Positions 1-6,281 of a stretch of 7,527 nucleotides of DNA are shown here, piece by piece (position 1 is the stretch's first letter; each line of letters opens with the position of its first letter). Source of the stretch: JBGPIT01 sp041485125 (GTDB taxonomy: Bacteria; Desulfobacterota; Binatia; UTPRO1); NCBI GenBank assembly GCA_041485125.1, contig JBGPIT010000255.1:1-7527 (forward strand). The letters run 5' to 3'. The notes under the pieces were generated by a model that made no database searches, had not been told where the DNA came from, and saw only the letters and a program-made list of their open reading frames with translations. Both the position numbers and the translations under genes were made by a program.

Positions 1-1068
1 CGTCGGACGACCAACGCGATGCTGCTCGTCCTCGGCAACTCGATCGCGCTCTACAATCCGCCGATCAGGGTCGCCGAGGAGATGGCCATGCTCGACGTGA
101 TGTCGGGCGGGCGCCTCATCGCCGGATTCCCCGTCGGGACCTCGATGGACATCAACTACTCCTACGGCCAGAACCCCGCGACCGTGCGCGACAAGTACCG
201 CGAGGGCCATGACCTGATCATGAAGGCGTGGTCGACCCCGCAGCCGTTCGCGTGGAACGGCACCTACACCAAGCTCCGCTACGTGAATCTCTGGCCGCAG
301 CCGATCCAGAAACCGCACCCTCCGGTCTGGATCCCCGGCCTCGGCTCCATCGAGACCTGGGACTGGTGCGTCGATCACGCCTACAACTACAGCTACCTGT
401 CGTTCAGCGGGTACAAACGGGCGCGGAAGATGCTCGACGGTTACTGGGAGCGTCTCGCGCAGCGCGGCGCCGAGGCCAACCCCTACAGCTGCGCATTCTT
501 CCAACAAGTCTGCGTCAGCGACACCGACGCTGCGTGCGAGCGCGAGTGGTGGCCGCACGTCGACTACTTCTTCAACAAGTGTCTCCATCTCTACCCGGGG
601 ACCTCCGAGGCGCCGGGCTATCGGAGCGAAGCCTCGCTGCGGGCCGGCGTCGTCGCGCAGGTGGGCAACACCAATCAGAACATGGGCCGCAACAAGACCT
701 GGAAGGAACTCGTCGACGAGCGCTACATCGTCGCCGGCTCACCGGCGACGGTGCGCCAACAGCTCGAGGAGCTGGCGCGTTCGCTGCGCTGCGGCCACCT
801 GCTGCTCGGCTTGCACATCGGCTCGGCGCCGATCGAGCTCACCAACCGCTCGACGTATCTCGCCGCGACCGAGGTGCTGCCGCACCTGCGGCCGCTGTGG
901 AGCGAGTACGAGGACCACTGGTGGCCGAGGGCGCTGCCCGCGACCGAGCGCGTCGTCGCCGGCAGCTACAACACGGCCACGCGCGCCGCGACCGAGCGGC
1001 CGGTTTCGACCGGCACGACGCCGAACAGCCGCGACGGGGACGAGCGCCCCGAGGAGGTGCGACCGTGA
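1..1068 (+). CDS. Luciferase-like (LLM class) flavin-dependent monooxygenase, 3' part
   Basis: The reading frame is open from base 1, so the gene begins outside the window; the ATG at 19 lies inside a conserved stretch and is not the start. About 355 residues are visible. The luciferase-family signature is at visible residues 25-38 (AEEMAMLDVMSGGR), followed by a GFPVGTS loop at 42-48, a KPHPPVWIPGLGS strand in the middle, and the late GSPATVRQQL element at 246-255, which in this family is typically followed by the last barrel strand (here HLLLGLHIG). By comparison with the family, roughly 75-90 N-terminal residues are missing. Members are TIM-barrel enzymes that use reduced FMN or F420; the substrate cannot be told from sequence. 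The last 40 or so residues are a polar, low-complexity tail beyond the barrel, and its coding sequence carries the ribosome binding site of the next gene. The stop overlaps the hydrolase start by 4 bases. Family call is firm; cofactor and substrate are unknown. Confidence 0.9.
   Translation, partial: RRTTNAMLLVLGNSIALYNPPIRVAEEMAMLDVMSGGRLIAGFPVGTSMDINYSYGQNPATVRDKYREGHDLIMKAWSTPQPFAWNGTYTKLRYVNLWPQPIQKPHPPVWIPGLGSIETWDWCVDHAYNYSYLSFSGYKRARKMLDGYWERLAQRGAEANPYSCAFFQQVCVSDTDAACEREWWPHVDYFFNKCLHLYPGTSEAPGYRSEASLRAGVVAQVGNTNQNMGRNKTWKELVDERYIVAGSPATVRQQLEELARSLRCGHLLLGLHIGSAPIELTNRSTYLAATEVLPHLRPLWSEYEDHWWPRALPATERVVAGSYNTATRAATERPVSTGTTPNSRDGDERPEEVRP
1051..1057 (+). promoter_or_regulatory. Strong Shine-Dalgarno for the hydrolase, inside the monooxygenase gene
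   Basis: GAGGAGG lies 7 bases before the GTG at 1065 and within the last codons of the monooxygenase. It decides the hydrolase start, although the frame stays open far upstream to 228. It is the only strong Shine-Dalgarno I could see before any start in this window. Confidence 0.8.
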
Positions 1069-1907
1069 CCGGCGGCGGCGCGGAGAACGGCACGCCGCGT
1101 TCGCGCCTCCTGCAACTCGGTGCCGAGCGACCGGTGGTGGAGGTGCTGGAGGCGGGCGAGGGCGCTCCGCTCGTGTTCCTCCACGGCGCCGGCGGCGTAC
1201 CGGCGTGGGAGGGGGTGCTGCCGCTCCTCGCCGGCCAGTACCACGTCTACGCGCCGCTCCTCCCGGGATTCGGTCAATCCACCGGCCTCGACTATCTGCA
1301 GGATCAGTTCGATCTCTTCCTGCACGGCTTCGACGTCATCGAGGCCCTGGGGATCGAGCGCCCGTACCTCGTCGGCGAGTCTTTGGGCGGATGGATCGCC
1401 GCCGAGATGGCGGCGCTCCGCCCGCGCGACGTCGGGCGGCTCGCGCTCGCGGCGCCGATCGGTCTGTGGCGGGACGAATCGCCGGTCGAGGATCTCTTCG
1501 GCCACATGGTGCACGAGATGGTGCCGCTCCTCTTCCACGATCCGACGGGGCCGGCGGCGCAGCGCATGCTCGCGCTCACCCAGCTCTACAGCGACAAGGA
1601 CGACCGCAGCGAGGAGCAGATCGAGACCTTGATCGCGCTCGCGCGCGGCTTTCGGACGGCGGCGAAGTTTCTCTTTCCCGTTCCCGAGCACGGCCTCGAG
1701 CATCGCCTCTGGCGCATCACCGCGCCGACGCTCGTCCTCTGGGGCGCGGGCGATCGGTTCATCGCGCCGTGCTATGCCGACATCTTCGGCGCAAAAGTCG
1801 GCGGCGCGTGCGTCCGGATGATTCCCGACGCCGGCCATCTGATCGGGCTCGAGCGGCCGCAGCCGTACGCCGACGCCGTGCTCGCGTGGGGGCGCGGCGA
1901 GCGCTGA
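1065..1907 (+). CDS. Alpha/beta hydrolase
   Basis: A 280-residue cytoplasmic alpha/beta-hydrolase of normal length for the family, with no signal peptide. The oxyanion-hole motif HGAGG is at residues 40-44, and a conserved PGFG follows at 67-70. The nucleophile elbow GESLGG at 104-109 gives Ser106. Asp230 in GAGDRF and His258 in DAGH complete the triad. The GTG start is chosen because a GAGGAGG site sits 7 bases upstream and the start overlaps the monooxygenase stop as GTGA; longer in-frame extensions back to 228 are only an open frame over the upstream gene. The pairing with a flavin monooxygenase suggests it acts on that enzyme's product, for example an ester from a Baeyer-Villiger-type step or a ring-cleavage product. 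That is inference: the fold and triad do not separate esterases, C-C hydrolases, epoxide hydrolases or haloalkane dehalogenases, although a Ser nucleophile argues against the last two, which use Asp. Confidence 0.93.
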   Translation: MTGGGAENGTPRSRLLQLGAERPVVEVLEAGEGAPLVFLHGAGGVPAWEGVLPLLAGQYHVYAPLLPGFGQSTGLDYLQDQFDLFLHGFDVIEALGIERPYLVGESLGGWIAAEMAALRPRDVGRLALAAPIGLWRDESPVEDLFGHMVHEMVPLLFHDPTGPAAQRMLALTQLYSDKDDRSEEQIETLIALARGFRTAAKFLFPVPEHGLEHRLWRITAPTLVLWGAGDRFIAPCYADIFGAKVGGACVRMIPDAGHLIGLERPQPYADAVLAWGRGER

Positions 1908-1929
1908 GCGCATTGCCGCCCCTCGCGTC

Positions 1930-3768
1930 GTGCGGCGACTGATCATCGCGCTGGCTCCGGCGGCGCTCTTCGTAGCCCTGGCGTGGCCGGCGCTGCGCGA
2001 GAACTCCGCGACCTACGACGAGACCGAGCACGTTCCCGCCGGCTACACCTACTCGACCCGTCACGACTACCGACTCGGCCCCGAGCACCCGCCGCTTCTG
2101 AAGACGCTTTTCACCCTGCCGCTACTGCCGTTCGTGCCGCGAATCTCCGCGGAGGCGGAGCGCGCCTTCGCGGCAGCGACCCGTACCATCGACGCGCACT
2201 GGATCTTCGGCGACCGCTTTCTCTATCGCGACAACCAGCCGGAGCCGCTGCTCTTGCGGGCGCGCATGGTCGTGCTGGCGCTCGCCGCCGTGCTCGTCCT
2301 CCTGGTCTTTCGTTGGACGTGCGACGTCTGCGGACCCACGGGGGCGCTCTTCGCCGCGACGCTCGTCGCCCTCGATCCCAATCTGCTCGCGCACGGCAGC
2401 CTCGCAACCACCGACGCGGGGTTCGCCCTGCTGTTCTTTGCCGCGCTCTACCTCGCGCGTCGCGCCTTCCTCGCGCTCACCCCCGCCAACTTGATCGGAA
2501 CGGGCGCCGTCATCGGCGCGGCGGTCGCGAGCAAGCACTCGGCATTGTTGCTGGCGCCGACGCTCGCCATCTTCGGCCTCGTCCGCCTGACGGATCGCAC
2601 GCCGTGGCCGCTGCCGTGGAAGGCGGAGAGCGCACGCCGCGTCGCTGGGCGTGGCGCCGTCGTCCTTCTCGTCCTCGCGTGTTGGAGCCTGCTCGCCTGG
2701 GGCAGTCTCTGGGCTGCCTACGGCTTCCGCTACACGGCCCGCGCCGACGGTCCGCCGACGCTGCCGATCGCCGACTGGGCGCACGCGATCCGCGAGAACG
2801 GGGTTTACGCCGAGCAGCCCGCCGGCGCATCGCCTCTCGACGACGCCACGGTCGCGCGGCTCGTCGCCGCGAAGCCGCCCGGTCTCGCCGAGCGGACGAT
2901 TCTCGTTGCGGAGGCCCGCCGGCTCCTCCCCGAGGCGTACCTCTTTGGACTGGCGTTCGCGACGGCGAAGGCGCAGTTTCGCTGGGGCTATTTTCTCGGT
3001 GAGATCTCCGCAGCGGGACACCTCGGCTATTTTCCGCTCGCGTTCGTCGTGAAGACGCCGGTCGCAGCGCTGCTGGCGCTGGCGTTGGCGCTGGTACTCG
3101 GAGTCCGTGCCCTATCGTGGCGGGAGGCGATCTATCTCTTGGCGCCGCCCGCGGTCGTCCTCGCGAGCGCGATGGCGTCGCATCTCAACATCGGCTACCG
3201 CCACGTCCTGCCCATGCTGCCGTTCCTCTACGCGCTCACGGGCACGATTCCCGCGGCGCTGACGCGGCGGATCGGGCGGCGCGCGTCGGCGGCAGGGCTC
3301 GCGGTGACGGTGCTCCTCGTCGCCGCCGAGACGCTCGCGGCGCGGCCGTACTTCCTGCCGTTCTTCAACGTCGCTGCCGGCGGCGCCTCCGGAGGGCTTC
3401 GACTGCTCTCGGACTCGAATCTCGATTGGGGACAGGGGCTGCCGGCGCTGCGCCGCTGGATGGCGGAGCAGCATGTTCCGGAGGTGAATCTCTGCTACTT
3501 CGGCACCGCCGACCCCGCCGCGTACGGGATTCGCTTCGTGCCGCTCGCCGGATCCTACGTCCTCGACGTACCCGGCGCGGGCCGAGCCGGATCGACCCCG
3601 CGCGCGCCCGTCCTCCCCGGGTACGTCGTCGTGAGCGCCACCAATCTCCAAGGCACGTATCTCCTCCCGCGCGAGCGCGACTTCTACGCGTTCCTCCACC
3701 GCGAGCGACCGGTGACGATCCTCGCCGGCTCGATCTACGTCTACTGGGTCGAGCGATGGGCGGAATGA
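1930..3768 (+). CDS. GT-C membrane glycosyltransferase, GT39/PMT-like
   Basis: A 612-residue integral membrane protein with about 10-12 hydrophobic segments. After the first segment (about residues 3-20) comes the first outer loop with the acidic pair Asp30-Glu31 in YDETEH, the place of the catalytic acid in GT-C enzymes of the PMT/ArnT type, then PEHPPLLK at 51-58. Other family blocks are DPNLLAHGSLATTDAG at 149-164, GYFPLAFVVKTP at 366-377, HLNIGYRHVLPMLPF at 418-432 and SDSNLDWGQGLPALRRW at 494-510, with CYFGTADP and SATNLQGTY in the C-terminal outer part. Such enzymes move sugars from polyprenyl-phosphate donors to lipid, glycan or protein acceptors on the outside of the inner membrane; donor and acceptor here are unknown. 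The GTG start lies 22 bases after the hydrolase stop, has no visible Shine-Dalgarno, and the next in-frame Met is residue 113, so translation may depend on upstream ribosomes. The stop overlaps the next gene. The membrane/GT-C call is strong; enzyme activity is inferred. Confidence 0.85.
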   Translation: MRRLIIALAPAALFVALAWPALRENSATYDETEHVPAGYTYSTRHDYRLGPEHPPLLKTLFTLPLLPFVPRISAEAERAFAAATRTIDAHWIFGDRFLYRDNQPEPLLLRARMVVLALAAVLVLLVFRWTCDVCGPTGALFAATLVALDPNLLAHGSLATTDAGFALLFFAALYLARRAFLALTPANLIGTGAVIGAAVASKHSALLLAPTLAIFGLVRLTDRTPWPLPWKAESARRVAGRGAVVLLVLACWSLLAWGSLWAAYGFRYTARADGPPTLPIADWAHAIRENGVYAEQPAGASPLDDATVARLVAAKPPGLAERTILVAEARRLLPEAYLFGLAFATAKAQFRWGYFLGEISAAGHLGYFPLAFVVKTPVAALLALALALVLGVRALSWREAIYLLAPPAVVLASAMASHLNIGYRHVLPMLPFLYALTGTIPAALTRRIGRRASAAGLAVTVLLVAAETLAARPYFLPFFNVAAGGASGGLRLLSDSNLDWGQGLPALRRWMAEQHVPEVNLCYFGTADPAAYGIRFVPLAGSYVLDVPGAGRAGSTPRAPVLPGYVVVSATNLQGTYLLPRERDFYAFLHRERPVTILAGSIYVYWVERWAE

Positions 3769-5519
3769 GGGGCTCCCGACTCGGCTGGTGGGCCTGGCCC
3801 GTCGTCTGCGCCGCGGTCGCGCTCGGCCTGTACGCGAACGCGCTCGACAACCCGTTCGTGAGCGACGACGTCTTGATGATCGCCGGCAATCCCACCGTGA
3901 CGCAGCCGAGCACCGCGGCGCTCGTCCGGCTGTGGACGGTGGACTACTGGCAGGGCGTCGACCCGCAAGGTCACGTGCAGGAGGTCGGCGGAGACCGCGG
4001 TCTCTACCGACCCGTGACGATCGCATCCTACTGGCTCGAGGCGCGCTGCTGCGGCGTCACGCCGCGTGCCTTTCGCCTGGTCAATGTTCTGCTCCACGCC
4101 GCCGCGGCATGGGTGGTGGGCCTGTGGTGCGCCGCGTGGCTCGGGGTCGCCGCCGGCGTAGCGGCGAGTGCGGTGGTGCTGTTCCATCCGACCGCGACCG
4201 ACGTGGTGAACCGCATCGTCGGCCGAGCCGACATCCTGGCGCTGCTCGCGGTCGCGGGCTTCCTCCTCGTGCAGCGCACGGCGCAGCGTGCTCCGTGGAC
4301 GTGGCCGCGAGTGCTCGCGGCCGCCGCGTGCGCCGTCGTTGCGCTCGGCGCGAAGGAATCAGGGGCCGCCGTGCTTCCACTCGCCGCCGTGCAGGCATGG
4401 CTCGGCCGGCAACCCGCTGCGGCGCGGGCGGCGCGCCATTCCCGGCGCGCCGCGCTGGCGCTCGGTCTCGTCCTCGTTCTCTACCTCGGAGGGCGCGCCG
4501 CGGCGGTGAGCCGCATCGGCTACGACCACGGGCCGTGGGATCTGATCGGCAACCCGCTCGCCGGAACCACGCTCTCGGCGCGACTCCCGGCGGTTGGAAC
4601 CCTGGTGCTCGGCTATCTTCGGCTGCTGGTCGCACCGTGGCCGCTGTTCGCGTTCGACCTGCCGACCCGGCTCCCGGACTGGTCGGACCCGCGCGCGGGG
4701 CTCGGCCTCGCTGCCCTGGCGCTGCTCGCGGCGGCGGCAGCGGGGCTCCTCGTACGCCGACACGTGCTCGGGCTGGCGCTCGCCTCGTGGCTCGCGGGCT
4801 TTCTCATCGTCGGGCAACTCGTCCTTCCGCTCGGCACCTACCGCGACGTCCGCCTGGCGTACGGCATGCTGGGGAGCCTTGCTCTCGCGATGGGCTGGCT
4901 CGTCGCGCCGGTGTCGCGGTGGCGCCGATCGCGGCGCCAGGTCGCGCTCGCTCTGGTCACGACGATGATGGTCACGTGGGCCGCGCTGGTAGTCCGCCGG
5001 AACTTCGATTTCCGAAGCGACATCGCGCTGCTCGAGGCCGATGCCCGGCGGCGGCCGGACGATGCCAGCACGCTCGGCCGCTTGGGCGGTCTCTACGAGC
5101 GCGCCGGGCGCCTCACGGAGGCCGAGCGCGCGTTCACGCGCGCCGTCGAGCTCGCGCCCGAATCGCCGGAGGCCGCGTACGAGCTCGCGCTCTGGTACCA
5201 AAACCGCGGCAAGCGCGACGCGGCAAAACGATTCTACGAGCGCACCCTCGAGCTCTATCCCGAGCACCCGATGGCGCTCGTCGCGCTCGGCAGCATGGCG
5301 CTCGATAGCGACGATTTGAATGCCGCGGCGCGGCTCCTCACGCGTGCCGCCGAGCTCGCGCCCGACGATCCGTTCGTCGTCTACGATCTGGCGGTGCTCG
5401 ACGAGCGACGCGGCAACGTCGCCGGCGCGATCGAGCGCCTCGAGCGGCTGGTCGCGCGCCATCCCGAGTACGGACAGGCGGTGCAAGGGTTGGCAGCGCT
5501 GCGCGGACAGCGCCGCTAG
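3765..5519 (+). CDS. TMTC-like GT-C membrane protein with C-terminal TPR repeats
   Basis: A 584-residue protein in two parts. Residues 1 to about 410 form a multi-span membrane domain with a TMTC/GT-C layout: Asp34-Asp35 in FVSDDVLMIAGNP in the first outer loop, YRPVTIASYWLE at 81-92, RLVNVLLHAAAAW at 104-116, NRIVGRADILALL at 149-161, KES at 197-199 and RDVRLAYGMLGSL at 360-372. Residues 434-569 hold four TPRs. Related bacterial proteins are often annotated only as tetratricopeptide repeat protein; the eukaryotic TMTC proteins are O-mannosyltransferases that act on cadherins, but that activity cannot be assumed here. The ATG at 3765 overlaps the previous stop as ATGA. An in-frame ATG at 3756 would add three residues and is equally possible; neither has a clear ribosome binding site. 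The TPRs probably face the periplasm and bind a protein partner or acceptor (inference). It is probably an operon partner of the preceding GT-C gene. Confidence 0.87.
   Translation: MRGSRLGWWAWPVVCAAVALGLYANALDNPFVSDDVLMIAGNPTVTQPSTAALVRLWTVDYWQGVDPQGHVQEVGGDRGLYRPVTIASYWLEARCCGVTPRAFRLVNVLLHAAAAWVVGLWCAAWLGVAAGVAASAVVLFHPTATDVVNRIVGRADILALLAVAGFLLVQRTAQRAPWTWPRVLAAAACAVVALGAKESGAAVLPLAAVQAWLGRQPAAARAARHSRRAALALGLVLVLYLGGRAAAVSRIGYDHGPWDLIGNPLAGTTLSARLPAVGTLVLGYLRLLVAPWPLFAFDLPTRLPDWSDPRAGLGLAALALLAAAAAGLLVRRHVLGLALASWLAGFLIVGQLVLPLGTYRDVRLAYGMLGSLALAMGWLVAPVSRWRRSRRQVALALVTTMMVTWAALVVRRNFDFRSDIALLEADARRRPDDASTLGRLGGLYERAGRLTEAERAFTRAVELAPESPEAAYELALWYQNRGKRDAAKRFYERTLELYPEHPMALVALGSMALDSDDLNAAARLLTRAAELAPDDPFVVYDLAVLDERRGNVAGAIERLERLVARHPEYGQAVQGLAALRGQRR
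5064..5471 (+). other. Four tandem TPR repeats in the TMTC-like protein
   Basis: Residues 434-467, 468-501, 502-535 and 536-569 each fit the 34-residue TPR pattern. The position-20 Ala falls at residues 453, 487, 521 and 555, and the position-32 Pro at 465, 499, 533 and 567. At DNA level the 15-base word CGAGCTCGCGCCCGA occurs at 5147-5161 and again at 5351-5365, exactly 204 bases or two repeats apart, which suggests duplication within the array or strong codon bias. Four repeats make a short protein-binding scaffold. Confidence 0.88.
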
Positions 5520-5591
5520 CGAGCGCAAGCGCGTTCCCTACCGGCTCGTGGCTTGTTGCCGAGAGCGGTTTCCGCTACGAGCGACCGGATC
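5520..5591 (+). other. Short intergenic spacer, TMTC-like gene to DedA gene
   Basis: These 72 bases hold no convincing terminator. The best structure is a 5-bp stem with a 3-base loop (5564-5568 with 5572-5576) and no T-run. No clear promoter boxes were seen, though promoters in GC-rich genomes are hard to recognise by eye. Read-through from the upstream genes into the DedA gene is therefore plausible, but an internal promoter cannot be excluded. Confidence 0.4.
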
Positions 5592-6233
5592 ATGATCGCG
5601 ACGCTCACGAGCCTCCTCCAGCAGATCTACGACGTCGAAAGCGTCGTCCGCTGGGGCGGCCTGGTGATGCTGACCGTGATCGTGTTCGCCGAAACCGGCC
5701 TCTTGATCGGGTTCTTCCTGCCCGGCGACTCGCTGCTCGTCACCGCCGGACTGCTCGCCTCACCCGGGCAGAAGCTGATGAGCATCAGTGCCATGGCGGT
5801 GCTGCTTCCCGTCGCCGCCATCGCCGGCAACTCGCTCGGCTACTACATCGGCCGCGCCACCGGACCGCGGTTGTTCAGGCGCGAGGACTCGCTCCTCTTC
5901 AACAAGAAGCATCTCTACCGGGCCCACGCGTTCTACGAGAAGCACGGCGGGAAGACGCTCGTCCTGGCGCGATTCATGCCGATCATCCGCACCTTCGTGC
6001 CGGTGGTGGCCGGAATGGCGGCGATGGAGTTCGGCGCCTTCACCCTCTACAACGTCGTCGGCGGCATGCTCTGGATCTGGGGCATGCTGTTCCTCGGCTA
6101 CTCGATCGGCGACATCCCGTGGGTGCGCCAGAACGTCGAGAAAGTCATCCTGCTGGTGATCTTCCTGTCGATCCTGCCGGGGATCATCGAATTCGTGCGC
6201 TCGCGCGGCAGGGAGATCGAGCCGCCGCTGTGA
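5592..6233 (+). CDS. DedA-family (VTT/SNARE-associated domain) membrane protein
   Basis: A 213-residue inner-membrane protein, typical for the family. Hallmarks in order: FAETGLLIGFFLPGDSLL at residues 32-49, with Glu34 and Asp46; GNSLGYYIGRATGPRLF at 79-95; and ARFMPIIRTFVPVVAGMAAM at 126-145, with Arg127 and Arg133. The spacings of Glu34 to Asp46 (12) and Arg127 to Arg133 (6) match the essential E39/D51 and R130/R136 pairs known from E. coli YqjA, so the protein looks intact. Two re-entrant hydrophobic hairpins and C-terminal spans near 147-172 and 183-200 fit the fold. DedA proteins are linked to membrane potential, drug tolerance and, for UptA-type members, undecaprenyl-phosphate translocation back to the cytoplasmic face; which role applies here is not settled. 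The ATG at 5592 is preferred over an in-frame TTG at 5553 because it begins right before the conserved amphipathic N-terminus; its ribosome binding site is weak. It lies 72 bases after the TPR gene and converges on the permease gene. Confidence 0.92.
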   Translation: MIATLTSLLQQIYDVESVVRWGGLVMLTVIVFAETGLLIGFFLPGDSLLVTAGLLASPGQKLMSISAMAVLLPVAAIAGNSLGYYIGRATGPRLFRREDSLLFNKKHLYRAHAFYEKHGGKTLVLARFMPIIRTFVPVVAGMAAMEFGAFTLYNVVGGMLWIWGMLFLGYSIGDIPWVRQNVEKVILLVIFLSILPGIIEFVRSRGREIEPPL

Positions 6234-6240
6234 TTGATTT

Positions 6241-6272
6241 CGCCCCCGCTCGGCTGCGCCTCGCGATGGGCG
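6241..6272. terminator. Symmetric imperfect hairpin between convergent genes, possible bidirectional terminator
   Basis: In the 48-base gap between the DedA and permease stops, 11 base pairs can form in three blocks: 6241-6245 with 6268-6272 (CGCCC/GGGCG), 6247-6249 with 6263-6265 (CGC/GCG), and 6252-6254 with 6258-6260 (GGC/GCC), closing on the 3-base loop TGC. Small internal loops separate the blocks. There is no T-run after it on either strand, so it is not a classic intrinsic terminator. It could be a U-tract-poor terminator, an mRNA 3'-end stabiliser or a dispersed intergenic palindrome. The pairing was worked out by eye. Confidence 0.4.
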
Positions 6273-6281
6273 TCGGGCGTC

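Noticed and set aside
228..1064. N-terminal extension of the hydrolase frame to base 228
   Set aside because: The extension translates to Arg/Ala-rich sequence over the monooxygenase. The GTG at 1065 has an ideal Shine-Dalgarno and the mature hydrolase length is normal.
966..1946. Long minus-strand open frame opposite the hydrolase
   Set aside because: Its product is Arg-rich with no domain or motif, and it is fully antisense to a gene with a complete catalytic triad. Such frames are expected in GC-rich DNA.
3073..3096. Short CTGGCG-like tandem repeat in the GT-C gene, considered as a phase-variation tract
   Set aside because: Only about four imperfect 6-base units, in phase with codons and coding a Leu/Ala membrane helix. 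A change in number would not shift the frame.
4359..5528. 389-codon minus-strand open frame opposite the TMTC-like gene
   Set aside because: The product is rich in Arg/Glu without hydrophobic core or known motif, and the plus strand carries clear GT-C blocks and four TPRs here.
5564..5576. Small hairpin upstream of the DedA gene, considered as a terminator
   Set aside because: Only a 5-bp stem with a 3-base loop and no T-run; expected by chance in GC-rich DNA.
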